A stretch of 64,000 nt of DNA from Mucilaginibacter sp. PAMC 26640. Lineage in GTDB: Bacteria > Bacteroidota > Bacteroidia > Sphingobacteriales > Sphingobacteriaceae. Under the pieces are notes generated by a model. The model was not told where the DNA came from. It saw only the letters and a list, made by a program, of their open reading frames with translations, and did not search any database. Both the position numbers and the translations under genes were made by a program. The DNA lies in contig CP014773.1 in NCBI GenBank assembly GCA_001596135.1, positions 4,836,001 to 4,900,000 on the forward strand, written 5' to 3'. Each line of letters starts with the position of its first letter. The first letter of the stretch is position 1. Shown here piece after piece: positions 17,295-26,304 of the stretch.

Positions 17295-19232
17295 ATGAAT
17301 AAAAAATTTACATTACTCGCGCTTATTGGTTTACTGTTTTTGTTTCCGTTTAAGAATCTGGCGCAGCAGGGTAACCAACGAATTCAAAACCTGCAAAACA
17401 CGCTGGACAGCCTGGCAGAATTTGTTCCTGGCCTGCATAAAAAGGTGCAGCTTTCCATTTCCGGCGTGCCGTTGCCGGATTACCTCCGGGCAATCGGCCG
17501 CACCAATAATATCAGCTTTCATGTCGACCCGGCGATTAATGTGACGGTAAACAACACACTCTCCAACGTACCCGCAAGCAATATCATCATCCTGCTTGCC
17601 CAGCAGTACAACCTGGATATCAGCGCGACCGGCATCATCCTAGTGGTGCGCTCTCACCAGGACAAACCGGTGTTTAACCGGGTAGTCCCGAAAGAAATCA
17701 CCGTTAACTATAGAAATTCGGACAATACCCTAAGTGTGGACCTCAGTAACGACAGCCTGACTTCCGTTGCCAAAAAGATCACTATGCTATCCGGCAAAAA
17801 TGTGATCGTTCCACCTGCCTTAAGTGGCAAACTACTTTCTGCTTTTATTTCAGGAGCTAACTTTGATGTCGCAATGGACAAGCTGGCCTATTCAAACGAG
17901 CTAAAAATGGTCAAAACGAATGATAATTTTTATCTCTTTCAGTCACTGGAGGAAAACGAGCAGCTTTACGTGAATGGCGACCGGAAAACGGCTGTCAAAA
18001 GAACATTCAAGACCATCAACAACGCGCCTGCGGGCAATGTTGGCTTGTTCGTTCAAACGGTGGGCGGACAGAAATTCATCTCCGTCAATGCAACCAACTC
18101 GAATATTGCAGATCTGGTGCGGTCGGCATCGCAGGAAATGAGTAAAAGCTATTTTGTGTATTCCGACATCAAAGGGGTTATCAATTCCATCAGCGCGAAT
18201 GATTTAACATACGACAGTTTCCTTAATCTTATCTTCAAAGGCACTGATTACACTTATAACCAGGAAAACGGAGTTTACCTTATCGGTGACCGGAAAATAG
18301 AGGGTCTGCGCAGCCACAAAGTGGTCATGCTGCAAAACAGATCTATTGATACCGTGATGGCCATGATCCCGGCAGATTGGCGGCGTGGGGTAGAAATAAA
18401 AGAATTCCGTGAACAGAACACACTGATCTTGTCCGGCTCCAAACCCCAGATCGAGGAGATCAGCTCACTGATCAAACAAATAGATGTGCTGGTACCGCAA
18501 ATTTTGATCGAAGTTACCCTGATCGATGTGCGTAAGACCAGACGCGTGGCTACGGGACTGGCAGTAGGTACGGCAGACAGCGTAAAAACGGGCGGCTCCG
18601 TATTGCCAAGCATAGACTATACGTTCAGTTCCAATTCGATCAACGGTTTCCTAAATAAAGTCGGCAGCGTTTTTTCCGTCAACCTCGGCCACGTGGTGCC
18701 AAGCTTTTATCTGAACATTAAAGCGCTCGAAGCCAATAACAATGTGGATGTACGCTCGGTGCCGAAACTAGCCACGTTAAATGGGCATACTGCCTCCCTG
18801 AGCATTGGTAACAGTGTATTCTATAAGAATGTCACTCAAAATATTATTCCCTCTGCTGCCAGTAATACCTCGATATTCGTTAACGATTATAAAGAGTCGG
18901 ACGCGAACCTAAGCATTAAAATTCGGCCCATGGTATCGGGGGACGACCAAGTGACTTTGGGTATAAATATCGACATTTCCGATTTCACCTCCCTGCCTAC
19001 CGATGGTTCTCCTCCACCTAAATCGACCAGTAAATTCGAGTCTACTATCCGCGCGCATAACGAAGATATGATCGTCTTAGGCGGTATCGAGCGGACAGAA
19101 AACTCAGAAGGTACATCGGGCATACCAATCCTATCGCGTATCCCGATCCTGAAATACATTTTCAGCAGCCGGAATAAATCGCGTTCAAAAGTAGTGACAC
19201 TAGTCTTCATTAAACCGACCATCATCAGATAA
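17295..19232 (+). CDS. gspD: Outer-membrane secretin GspD family
   Basis: A 645-aa protein. It has a signal peptide (residues 1-25), an N0/STN-like domain (about 50-120, ISGVPLPDYLRAIGRTN), further N domains, an N-terminal secretin repeat near 341-405 (VVMLQNRSIDTVMAMIP, LILSGSKPQIEEI) and the secretin beta-barrel domain from about 405 to the end. The barrel region shows VRSVPKLATLNG, MIVLGGIERTE and GIPILSRIPILKYIF. It would form the multimeric outer-membrane exit channel. No lipobox is seen, so it may reach the outer membrane unaided or with the neighbouring lipoprotein. It starts 12 nt after gspE. Confidence 0.92.
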   Translation: MNKKFTLLALIGLLFLFPFKNLAQQGNQRIQNLQNTLDSLAEFVPGLHKKVQLSISGVPLPDYLRAIGRTNNISFHVDPAINVTVNNTLSNVPASNIIILLAQQYNLDISATGIILVVRSHQDKPVFNRVVPKEITVNYRNSDNTLSVDLSNDSLTSVAKKITMLSGKNVIVPPALSGKLLSAFISGANFDVAMDKLAYSNELKMVKTNDNFYLFQSLEENEQLYVNGDRKTAVKRTFKTINNAPAGNVGLFVQTVGGQKFISVNATNSNIADLVRSASQEMSKSYFVYSDIKGVINSISANDLTYDSFLNLIFKGTDYTYNQENGVYLIGDRKIEGLRSHKVVMLQNRSIDTVMAMIPADWRRGVEIKEFREQNTLILSGSKPQIEEISSLIKQIDVLVPQILIEVTLIDVRKTRRVATGLAVGTADSVKTGGSVLPSIDYTFSSNSINGFLNKVGSVFSVNLGHVVPSFYLNIKALEANNNVDVRSVPKLATLNGHTASLSIGNSVFYKNVTQNIIPSAASNTSIFVNDYKESDANLSIKIRPMVSGDDQVTLGINIDISDFTSLPTDGSPPPKSTSKFESTIRAHNEDMIVLGGIERTENSEGTSGIPILSRIPILKYIFSSRNKSRSKVVTLVFIKPTIIR

Positions 19233-19238
19233 GCAGAT

Positions 19239-20450
19239 ATGTTAGCGCAATACTGGCGGATCAATAAGGCAACCGGCATTCATCTACACCTGGCAAGCGA
19301 CGGAAAGCCTGTAGTGGCTTTGTGCAGCCTGGCACTTGATAAAGACAAGCTGGATTTCATGCAAAAGATCCCTTTGCTCGATGATCCGGAAAATTTTAGC
19401 AGAAGCAACATTTCGCCAAAGGCAGCGGCGTTGCTGATCACCGGAAAAGGCGTATTGATCCGGCAGGTAGAAAAACTTGGGGTAATAGATCAAAGCAACT
19501 TCTCTGGAATCCTGACAAACGCAGACATCAACGATTTCTACGTCCAGAATTTCGTGAGCGGCGAAAGGTCTTACTTGGCCATGATCCGCAAATCTGAAGC
19601 TGACAAATGGATAGCGCTATTCGCGGGAAAAGGCTACGACCTCTTACAGCTTTCTCTTGGCCCCTTCGCGGCTGAACATATTCTGTCGCAGTTGAATATT
19701 TATGATGGCAGTTATACTTTTTCGGGGCATATGATTCAGCGCGGTGAAGATAACGTCTGGTTGAGTTATAATTATGCTGCCGGCACACCCTCACCATTCT
19801 TCATCAAAGCGGAAGATGAGCCATTGGAGGAAACCCTGATCCTTGCTTATGCCGCAGCGTTCCAGCTGGTGCTTTCAGAGCAACTTTATAGCATTTCGGC
19901 AAACTCAGCAGAACTGGAATCCCGGTTGCGGGGCAAATTGCTCGAAAACAAATTCCGCGTAAAATTTGCGCTGATGCTAGGTGTAGCTTTCCTAGTATTG
20001 TTTATCAACTTTTTTGTCTTCTTTTCCCTCAATGAAGCTAATGAGCAGCTGGCTGTTCAGGTGGGCCGGACCACACAAAACAGTACGGATGCCGAAAACA
20101 TCAACGATGCCATCAGCCAGAAAGAAATGCTTTTGAAGGAACTGGGCTGGGGCCAACTAACAAACAAAACAATACTCATCGATCAGCTGGCGCAGCTGTT
20201 GCCGCCAGAAGTAAGCTGGGAATCGGCCAGTATAGACCCCCCTGATGCTTTGGCTTTAAAGACCCAGCGAACCGTTCGTTTTACTTCGATGCGCATGGTT
20301 GTCACCGGGAAATCCGCCAGTATCATCCCGGTAAATGAATGGGTGGCCCGAGCCAAATCCAGGCACTGGGTAAAAAATATCCAGTTAGATGCTTACCTGT
20401 TCGATAACGATGCGCAAACTGGTAAGTTTACCGTAACCATAGATTACTGA
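19239..20450 (+). CDS. GspL/PilM-PilN-like inner-membrane platform protein
   Basis: A 403-aa protein with an N-terminal cytoplasmic region (1-240, actin-like fold expected from position), one transmembrane helix (about 242-263, FALMLGVAFLVLFINFFVFF), a short coiled coil and a periplasmic ferredoxin-like domain. This is the GspL plan. Sequence similarity alone is weak; the assignment rests on topology and on its place between secretin and the M-like gene. It should tie the ATPase to the inner-membrane platform. It starts 6 nt after gspD. Confidence 0.65.
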   Translation: MLAQYWRINKATGIHLHLASDGKPVVALCSLALDKDKLDFMQKIPLLDDPENFSRSNISPKAAALLITGKGVLIRQVEKLGVIDQSNFSGILTNADINDFYVQNFVSGERSYLAMIRKSEADKWIALFAGKGYDLLQLSLGPFAAEHILSQLNIYDGSYTFSGHMIQRGEDNVWLSYNYAAGTPSPFFIKAEDEPLEETLILAYAAAFQLVLSEQLYSISANSAELESRLRGKLLENKFRVKFALMLGVAFLVLFINFFVFFSLNEANEQLAVQVGRTTQNSTDAENINDAISQKEMLLKELGWGQLTNKTILIDQLAQLLPPEVSWESASIDPPDALALKTQRTVRFTSMRMVVTGKSASIIPVNEWVARAKSRHWVKNIQLDAYLFDNDAQTGKFTVTIDY

Positions 20451-20451
20451 T

Positions 20452-20973
20452 ATGCTAAAGGACTTTTTTATCAAAGGGAAATATGGGCTGATCGTAGCAG
20501 CCGTTATTTTACTGGCGATTAGCTACCAGCTAGCCCTCAAAAAAACAATAGCTGCCTGGCAGCTGAACAGCCGCCTACGGCAACAGGTCAGCCAGGCCGG
20601 GGACCTAAGTTTTCAGCCCGGTTACCTGGACCGGAAAAACAAGAACCTGGAGCAGCTGGTAAAATCTTATACGATAGATTCGGCAAATTTCAGAAGCGGG
20701 ATCATCAATAATGTCGCACTCGTTGCAGAAACAGAAAAAGTAAAAGTGACCGCCATACCCGTACGGGATATATCCTTGCAAAGCGAACGCCTGATGATGC
20801 AGCAGCTGGAACTGGCGGGCACTTACCCGGCCTTGATGAAAGCCTGTCAGAAGCTGTACAGCTTACCCGGCATTGGGCTGGTCAGATCAGTCACGCTGAA
20901 AAAACCGGCCCAAACTCAAAGTAAAAATACAGATGAAGTGCTGATGGATGTCTATATTACCGCGATCAGATAA
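20452..20973 (+). CDS. GspM/PilO-like protein
   Basis: A 173-aa protein with a short cytoplasmic N-terminus, one transmembrane helix (about 12-29, YGLIVAAVILLAISYQLA), a coiled-coil stretch and a small periplasmic alpha/beta domain. It begins 1 nt after the L-like gene and ends the plus-strand operon; only 5 bp separate its stop from the convergent gspF stop. Topology and order (D, L, M) support a GspM or PilO equivalent that dimerises with the L-like protein. Confidence 0.65.
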   Translation: MLKDFFIKGKYGLIVAAVILLAISYQLALKKTIAAWQLNSRLRQQVSQAGDLSFQPGYLDRKNKNLEQLVKSYTIDSANFRSGIINNVALVAETEKVKVTAIPVRDISLQSERLMMQQLELAGTYPALMKACQKLYSLPGIGLVRSVTLKKPAQTQSKNTDEVLMDVYITAIR

Positions 20974-20978
20974 ACCAA

Positions 20979-22124
20979 TTACTGGAAGCTGTTACTCATC
21001 TGGAAAAGCGGCAGGTACATGGCAATGAGTATCCCGCCAACAATGATCCCTAAAAAAATAATGATCAAAGGTTCCATCGCGCTGCTGAGTGTGGATGTTT
21101 TATACTCCACTTCCTCCACATACTGCTCCGATATTTTGGCAAAGAAATAGTCCAGCTGATTGGTTTCCTCACCAACTTTAATCAATTGGATCATCTTGGA
21201 GGGATAGATCTTGTATTGTTGCAAACTCTGGTGAAGCGGCTTACCATTCATGATGTCTTTTTCGATCAGGTCAAGCGATGATTCAATTGGGTAATAAGCG
21301 ATCATTTGTTTGATCAGCGCAATTGCTTTGAGCAAAGGGAGTTTTGCATTAATCAGCAGTCGCATTGAATTGCAAAAACGGGCCAGGTAGATCTTTTGCA
21401 CCAGGTTGCCAATCAAAGGTAATTTTAACACAAATGCTGATGCCAATTCTCGAAACTTTGCCGTTTTCCGAAAGAAGATGATGCCTCCGGCTAAAAGTAC
21501 GATGACCAGAACAAAGCGCCAGAAATTATTTTCCAGCGCCTGCGATACATGGATGATCTGCTCTGTGACATAGGGCAGCTTACCGCCGAAACGGATAAAC
21601 ACGTCGCCAAACATCGGAACCACGAACTTGAGCATAAAGAATACGGCGCTTAAAGATGTAAGCAGTACAATACAGGGATAGGTAAGCGCTGATACGATCT
21701 TCCGGCGTTGCCTGATCTTGTTCTGAAAATATTTAGCTAAGTCCTGCAATACTTCATTGATCTTACCGGATTCTTCCCCAATCTGCAAACTGAACACCTC
21801 GTATGTAGAAAATCGTTTGCTTCTATTCATCGCTTCGGACAATGCGATTCCACCAGTGACTTCACTTAGGATGGTGCTGAATAATTTTTTGTCTTTATCT
21901 TTCTGCTGATCAGCGGTGATGAGTTCCAGGCTGCTCTTCAAGTTTATCCCAGCCATTAACAGCGAACTCAATTCAAGATACAGGTATTCCTTTTTCTTAT
22001 CCGGCAGTTCCTGGCTGCCAAAGCTGATATCCTTACTCAATACGTCCATCAGTCTCGTTGAAGTTGCCTGATGCTTCGCTGCCTGCTTAGGCTGACTATA
22101 AGATTTGATATTAATGGATGGCAT
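20979..22124 (-). CDS. gspF: Inner-membrane platform protein GspF/PilC family
   Basis: A 381-aa polytopic protein with the two-fold repeated F domain: first copy YLELSSLLMAGINLKSSLELI and IGEESGKINEVLQDLAKYFQ, second copy FCNSMRLLINAKLPLLKAIALI and VGEETNQLDYFFAKISEQY. Membrane segments lie near 170-190, 220-235 and 350-370, ending GGILIAMYLPLFQMSNSF, the classic C-terminus. It couples the ATPase to pilin extraction. It is the last gene of the minus-strand operon and its ATG lies 14 nt inside the J-like gene. Confidence 0.93.
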   Translation of the reverse strand: MPSINIKSYSQPKQAAKHQATSTRLMDVLSKDISFGSQELPDKKKEYLYLELSSLLMAGINLKSSLELITADQQKDKDKKLFSTILSEVTGGIALSEAMNRSKRFSTYEVFSLQIGEESGKINEVLQDLAKYFQNKIRQRRKIVSALTYPCIVLLTSLSAVFFMLKFVVPMFGDVFIRFGGKLPYVTEQIIHVSQALENNFWRFVLVIVLLAGGIIFFRKTAKFRELASAFVLKLPLIGNLVQKIYLARFCNSMRLLINAKLPLLKAIALIKQMIAYYPIESSLDLIEKDIMNGKPLHQSLQQYKIYPSKMIQLIKVGEETNQLDYFFAKISEQYVEEVEYKTSTLSSAMEPLIIIFLGIIVGGILIAMYLPLFQMSNSFQ

Positions 22125-22611
22125 CGGCTTGGTTTGTGATCAGTTCATCTGCACTATATCGCTTGTGGTAAATATACGGTATGCTGCGGTTTTTATAAAC
22201 CAGGTCAAATGATAATTCGTCCAGCATAATCGTGTCGCCCTGCGGTCTTAAGGCTTGATCTTCGAAATTCAGGCTTAGATTCCCGCTGGCTACCTTAAAG
22301 GTGTCCGTAATGCCTGATGTCCTGATAATATAATCCGGCTGAAAATTATAACTAACCTTTAGGTTTTTAACCGTAAAAGTAACTTCACCGTCTGCCGCGC
22401 TGCTAACCCGCTCCGACAGTGTGAAATCTCTTTTCAGTAACCTATCCAGCTGGACCACTTCTGCTATACCTTCCTGCTCGTCGCGGTACCGGTGATAGGA
22501 AGTGCTGACGATGCCAAATGCCGTATAGGTGATCGAGATAACAATCGCCGATAGTATCATCGTGATGGTGATCTCAATAATCGTGTAAGCATTGAGGTGC
22601 ATGTTATTCAT
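22111..22611 (-). CDS. Minor pseudopilin, GspJ-like
   Basis: A 166-aa pilin-like protein. The leader ends LNA, so the -1 residue is Ala instead of the usual Gly; Glu at +5 is kept (YTIIE) and a hydrophobic helix follows (ITMILSAIVISITYTAFGIV). The C-terminal region is beta-rich, with LSLNFEDQ and LSFDLVYKNRSIPY. The order I, J in the same operon and the size suggest the J position of the pseudopilus tip. It overlaps the I-like gene by 8 nt. Confidence 0.7.
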   Translation of the reverse strand: MNNMHLNAYTIIEITITMILSAIVISITYTAFGIVSTSYHRYRDEQEGIAEVVQLDRLLKRDFTLSERVSSAADGEVTFTVKNLKVSYNFQPDYIIRTSGITDTFKVASGNLSLNFEDQALRPQGDTIMLDELSFDLVYKNRSIPYIYHKRYSADELITNQADAIH

Positions 22612-22966
22612 GAAGCAATACCTTTTTAATTGTCAAAACGGTATCCCCTTTTTCGTTCAGTGCCGACAAAGTGATTTCTTGCAGGTTTTGACTTGTCCCG
22701 TAAGGTACGATATTTTTTTTGACGACTAATCCCTCAGCATTGAACGTCCGCTCATTAATATCGGCTTCGTTTATACTTTCTGCTTCCGCTAAAACTTTGT
22801 CCAGAACTTTGGCGGCTGCTGCTTTGCTTACGTTCAGCGACGAGCGTGTAACATTGGTCACGATCATCAGCGCTATACTGAAAACCAGCACGATCACCAC
22901 CATAGCGATCACCACCTCCACAAGGCTCGAACCACTGACGCGCATGGCTACTTTTTTTCGAGCCAT
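22604..22966 (-). CDS. Minor pseudopilin, GspI/PilV-like
   Basis: A 120-aa pilin-like protein with the leader ending RVSG, Glu at mature position 5 (SSLVE) and a long hydrophobic helix VVIAMVVIVLVFSIALMIV. A short globular part ends LTIKKVLLHE. Small size and position between the K-like and J-like genes fit GspI. It overlaps the 3' end of the K-like gene by 19 nt and the J-like gene by 8 nt, so the pseudopilins are translationally coupled. Confidence 0.7.
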   Translation of the reverse strand: MARKKVAMRVSGSSLVEVVIAMVVIVLVFSIALMIVTNVTRSSLNVSKAAAAKVLDKVLAEAESINEADINERTFNAEGLVVKKNIVPYGTSQNLQEITLSALNEKGDTVLTIKKVLLHE

Positions 22967-24207
22967 TGCATTATTTTATTTTTTGGACCCGAAGCAGGAA
23001 GCAGCATCCCCGTTAAATAATAGCGAGACAACTTGCTCGCATCGATGGTACTGCCGACCAGGTAATTCTCGTAAGCGGAATACACGGTCTGGTATAAAAA
23101 ACGGGAGGTATACAGGCTGCCGTTTATCACCGTGCCTTCTTTATAAGAAAAAGCACCCTGGCTATATATCTGGCCCACTACTTTTGCATTCTCTGTCAAC
23201 TCCAATATGGGTGAAGGCTCGGAAACAAAATCCTGCCACAAAAGTACCGTTCCGTTTATCACCGTCCTCTTGCCGATGTGCAGTACAGCCCGCGAATTGA
23301 CCCGTGGATGGAACCGCATCGTAGCCAGACAGGAAGGGTAAGTAAAAACGCAGCGCTCACCTATGCTTAGCGTGTCCTTTGCGAACAGCTGGCAACGACC
23401 ATGAAAATCGTTGTCTACAATGATTTTTCGTGCTGATATAATAACGTTATCGAGCCGCGCATCCGTGCCAATTGTGATCGTCGTATCCGATACGATCATG
23501 ATGTTACCCTGCAAGCTAATATCATTTAATGTAACTGCCGATTTGCCAAGGTAAATGTATTTAAGTGTAGAGCGGAAAGAGTTACTGTCTGTAAGCAAAG
23601 TGCTTGTCGACCGAGGAAAAGCTGTATCTAAAATCTGCCTGAGCAGCGCGACTCTTTGGGGACTAAGCACAGGCAATTCTCTTGCGCTGTTTTTTATTTT
23701 CCCGATCACCAGCCGTTTGTCGCCTTCGTATCCCCGATTTTCGAGATAGGCCTCGCGTATGCCTGGTTTGGGCAGGTAGGCATCCCCTTTGATCAATGTT
23801 TTACCGCTGACAGATATGGGGCGATCCTGGTCGATAACGTAAAGGGCCGACCACCGGGCGGAATCGATCTCTTTTCCAATACTAAACACATTGTACAAAG
23901 TATCGCTTTTACTGAAGGCGCAAGCAATGCCTATATCCAAAATGCCCCAGGGAATGCGCCTTAGAAAAACGGAATCGCTCTGCTGCTTAAAAAGATCCGT
24001 TGTCCGGCCATCCTGGTAAGCGTAACTGGTATCAGTCAGCAATATGTTGGTAGCAGAACCGAGATTTAGCTGCAAGGTATTGTACTTGAAACTGTTTTGA
24101 TATTGCAGGCGATAAAAATATGCGGCAACGATTAACGACGAACAGATCACGGCGATCACCAGCGCAATAATGATAACCATATACAGGGCAGATGCCTTTA
24201 GCTTCAT
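22948..24207 (-). CDS. GspK-like membrane-anchored protein with beta-helix
   Basis: A 419-aa protein with an N-terminal pilin-like hydrophobic helix (KASALYMVIIIALVIAVICSSLIV) that lacks Glu5, as GspK does. The large ectodomain is unusual. Its middle (about 230-350) shows short hydrophobic repeats such as LNDISLQGNIMIVSD, TLSIGERCVFTYP and AVLHIGKRTVINGTVLL, typical of a bactofilin-like or other left/right-handed beta-helix, instead of the helical domain of GspK. It may cap the pseudopilus or bind the cargo. The assignment rests on position and N-terminus. It overlaps the MORN gene by 4 nt. Confidence 0.55.
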   Translation of the reverse strand: MKLKASALYMVIIIALVIAVICSSLIVAAYFYRLQYQNSFKYNTLQLNLGSATNILLTDTSYAYQDGRTTDLFKQQSDSVFLRRIPWGILDIGIACAFSKSDTLYNVFSIGKEIDSARWSALYVIDQDRPISVSGKTLIKGDAYLPKPGIREAYLENRGYEGDKRLVIGKIKNSARELPVLSPQRVALLRQILDTAFPRSTSTLLTDSNSFRSTLKYIYLGKSAVTLNDISLQGNIMIVSDTTITIGTDARLDNVIISARKIIVDNDFHGRCQLFAKDTLSIGERCVFTYPSCLATMRFHPRVNSRAVLHIGKRTVINGTVLLWQDFVSEPSPILELTENAKVVGQIYSQGAFSYKEGTVINGSLYTSRFLYQTVYSAYENYLVGSTIDASKLSRYYLTGMLLPASGPKNKIMQWLEKK

Positions 24208-24827
24208 GGACGAACTTCTCCCGTGTTTGACCGGACTTTAAGCGAGTCTGCCTGATGCTTTTTACGGAAGATATTGATCCGCTTTAAAAATGGTGGCTTT
24301 TTACCAACCACCACACCGTTGCGGTAGTACTGCATATCAACCGAATCTTTCCCGTGATTTTTGTACAAAACGCCGTTCAAAACATTGTTTGCAAAGGTGC
24401 CTTGCTGTTCCACTTTACCATTTGTATCGTAACTCCTAAATTCCCCGGACTTGATCCCTTTTTTCCATGTAACGGACTGAACCAATTGACCCGTCTCCGC
24501 CCACTCCTTCCAAAGCCCCTGCTTCAACCCTTTCTTAAATGTTCCCTGCTCTTTCAAGCCTTTGTTCAGGTAAAACTCGGTGTAATGCCCATTGAGCAGT
24601 TTACCACTGAAGCCGCCCTGGGTGGTATGGATTTGATTAGAGGCATACCAGTAATAAGTCAGGCCGAAATCCATGTCTGAAAGATTGTCGACCGGGTCCA
24701 CGTCGAACAGGATCGTTTTATCCGCTTCATTGATCCGGACGCGGTTGGCTCCTATGAGCGGGATATTTTGCGAATAGCACTGCGACAAAAACGCAATCAA
24801 AAGAAAAGCTGTCAGATATTTTACCAT
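24204..24827 (-). CDS. Exported MORN-repeat protein
   Basis: A 207-aa protein with a signal peptide (MVKYLTAFLLIAFLSQCYSQ). Residues about 60-160 carry MORN-like repeats (HYTEFYLNKGLKEQGTFKKG, GLWKEWAETGQLVQS, GEFRSYDTNGKVEQQGTF, GVLYKNHGKDS). The cysteine at residue 17 lacks a good lipobox, so it is probably periplasmic. MORN repeats form beta-hairpin stacks; their role here is unknown. Tight spacing (2 nt after the C-like gene, 4-nt overlap with the K-like gene) ties it to the secretion operon. It is not a standard type II component. Confidence 0.65.
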   Translation of the reverse strand: MVKYLTAFLLIAFLSQCYSQNIPLIGANRVRINEADKTILFDVDPVDNLSDMDFGLTYYWYASNQIHTTQGGFSGKLLNGHYTEFYLNKGLKEQGTFKKGLKQGLWKEWAETGQLVQSVTWKKGIKSGEFRSYDTNGKVEQQGTFANNVLNGVLYKNHGKDSVDMQYYRNGVVVGKKPPFLKRINIFRKKHQADSLKVRSNTGEVRP

Positions 24828-24829
24828 CG

Positions 24830-25336
24830 TTATAAATTCATCCTGATCGACCTGGTTTTACCTTCAAAGAAAACTTTGATGGAGTCTTTCATATTTTTAA
24901 GCAATTTAACATTATCCGCCTGTTCTCCTTCTGCCAGCGTCAGATTTTTGCCGTTGATATTGACCAGTGCCAGCGGTCTTTTGGAGTCGGCACCCATTAC
25001 GTAACCAGAATAATGAATAAAGTTCCAGTTGATAGGAGGCTTTACGGGTGCTGTTCTCATACCAGTTAATGGCGCGATCAATTTCCTGACCGGGATGGTT
25101 GCCGTATCTTTCAAACTTGCATTACTAAACGGATCACGGTAATTGAGCAGCAATTTGTTGGTGTCTTTTATCGGTGCGTAATCGTTAGGCGCGTCTTTTC
25201 CCTCGTAAATTACAGCAGATTTTGGCGGGGCTATATCATTATCTGGACTAACAGTAATAAAAATTCGGTAGGAGATCATCCCCCAAACAGCTGTTGTTAC
25301 GATCAGCAGTACATAGGTCAACGGCTTTTGCTTCAT
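24830..25336 (-). CDS. GspC/PilP-like periplasmic linker
   Basis: A 168-aa bitopic protein. It has an N-terminal transmembrane helix (about 7-25, TYVLLIVTTAVWGMISYRIF), a low-complexity linker rich in Asp, Pro and Lys, and a small beta domain at about 105-168 (HYSGYVMGADSKRPLALVNI, LAEGEQADNVKLLKN). This is the plan of the homology region of GspC and of PilP, which link inner-membrane platform and secretin. The match to the GxxGV...A...I pattern is by eye. It starts 7 nt after the FN3 lipoprotein stop. Confidence 0.6.
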   Translation of the reverse strand: MKQKPLTYVLLIVTTAVWGMISYRIFITVSPDNDIAPPKSAVIYEGKDAPNDYAPIKDTNKLLLNYRDPFSNASLKDTATIPVRKLIAPLTGMRTAPVKPPINWNFIHYSGYVMGADSKRPLALVNINGKNLTLAEGEQADNVKLLKNMKDSIKVFFEGKTRSIRMNL

Positions 25337-25343
25337 CCTGGTG

Positions 25344-26297
25344 TTATTTGATCACAAAGCTACGAAGTTCGCTTTCTGGCCCTTCATTACCCGCTGCATC
25401 TATCGCGCTTACTTTCCAGTAGATCCTGTCTCCGGTGTTCCCGAGATTAAAGCTATAGCTGGTACTATTTACGGAAACAGGAAACGTCGTGTCGTAATTG
25501 CTGGTGGAGTCGCTTTTTAAAACGTAAACTTTGTAAATAGATGCGGTTGTAATTGCATTCCATTGCAAGCTCACAGGTAACGGTACCACTTCGCCTTTCC
25601 CCGGCGAAGCAAGTGTGACCTGCGCGGGCGCGGTACGATCAAACCGGATATTACGGATAGCCGACCAAAGTGATTGTGCCGTATCATTTTCCGCTCTTAC
25701 CCGCCATTGGTATTGCTGATCTTTTGGAAAAGTGTAAGTGTATTGTTGACCCGGGCTCGTGTTGTCGTAAATGATCTTTGAAGCATCCGAAAAATTATTG
25801 GTATCGATCTGCAGGCGATAGGTTTTTGCGCCAAACATGGTACCCCACTGAAAATTAGTTGTTCCCTTATTGGTTAATGCGTTGTTTCCTGGTGAAACCA
25901 GTTGTACGGACTGTTGTTTGATCGACGAAAACACCACGCTAAAATTATGCGGTGCGCTGTAAGCGGTCTGGCTGCTGCCGTTTTCCGCCCTTACCCGGAA
26001 CTGGTATTCTCCCGGCGACAAGCTCAGTGTCAATTTGTTTGCTTTAACCAGGGTATCAGCAATCAATGCGCCTATCGTGTCAAACTTCGGGGTAACGATC
26101 TGTAACCGGTACTGCAAGGCGTCTTCCACCTCGTCCCACCAAAATGTTACTGTATAGTTTTTGCTTTGGTATCGCTCGCCCGGAGCAAACAGATTCACAC
26201 TACGTTTAGCGATGGACGGCTCTATAATATCTTTACAGGCAGAAAGGTTTATCAGTACTAAAAATAGAAAAAGATGGTGTAAAGATTTGGCATTCAT
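25344..26297 (-). CDS. Lipoprotein with three fibronectin type III-like domains
   Basis: A 317-aa protein. A lipoprotein signal with lipobox LSAC (Cys21) is followed by three FN3-like repeats: about 35-125 (VTFWWDEVEDALQYRLQI ... YQFRVRAENG), 130-220 (TNFQWGTMFGAKTYRLQI ... YQWRVRAEND) and 225-317 (VSLQWNAITTASIYKVYV ... YWKVSAIDAAGN). It is the first gene of the minus-strand secretion operon. Such a protein could be a pilotin, a cargo receptor or a surface adhesin. None of these can be chosen from sequence. Confidence 0.75.
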   Translation of the reverse strand: MNAKSLHHLFLFLVLINLSACKDIIEPSIAKRSVNLFAPGERYQSKNYTVTFWWDEVEDALQYRLQIVTPKFDTIGALIADTLVKANKLTLSLSPGEYQFRVRAENGSSQTAYSAPHNFSVVFSSIKQQSVQLVSPGNNALTNKGTTNFQWGTMFGAKTYRLQIDTNNFSDASKIIYDNTSPGQQYTYTFPKDQQYQWRVRAENDTAQSLWSAIRNIRFDRTAPAQVTLASPGKGEVVPLPVSLQWNAITTASIYKVYVLKSDSTSNYDTTFPVSVNSTSYSFNLGNTGDRIYWKVSAIDAAGNEGPESELRSFVIK

Positions 26298-26304
26298 TTA
26301 GCAT

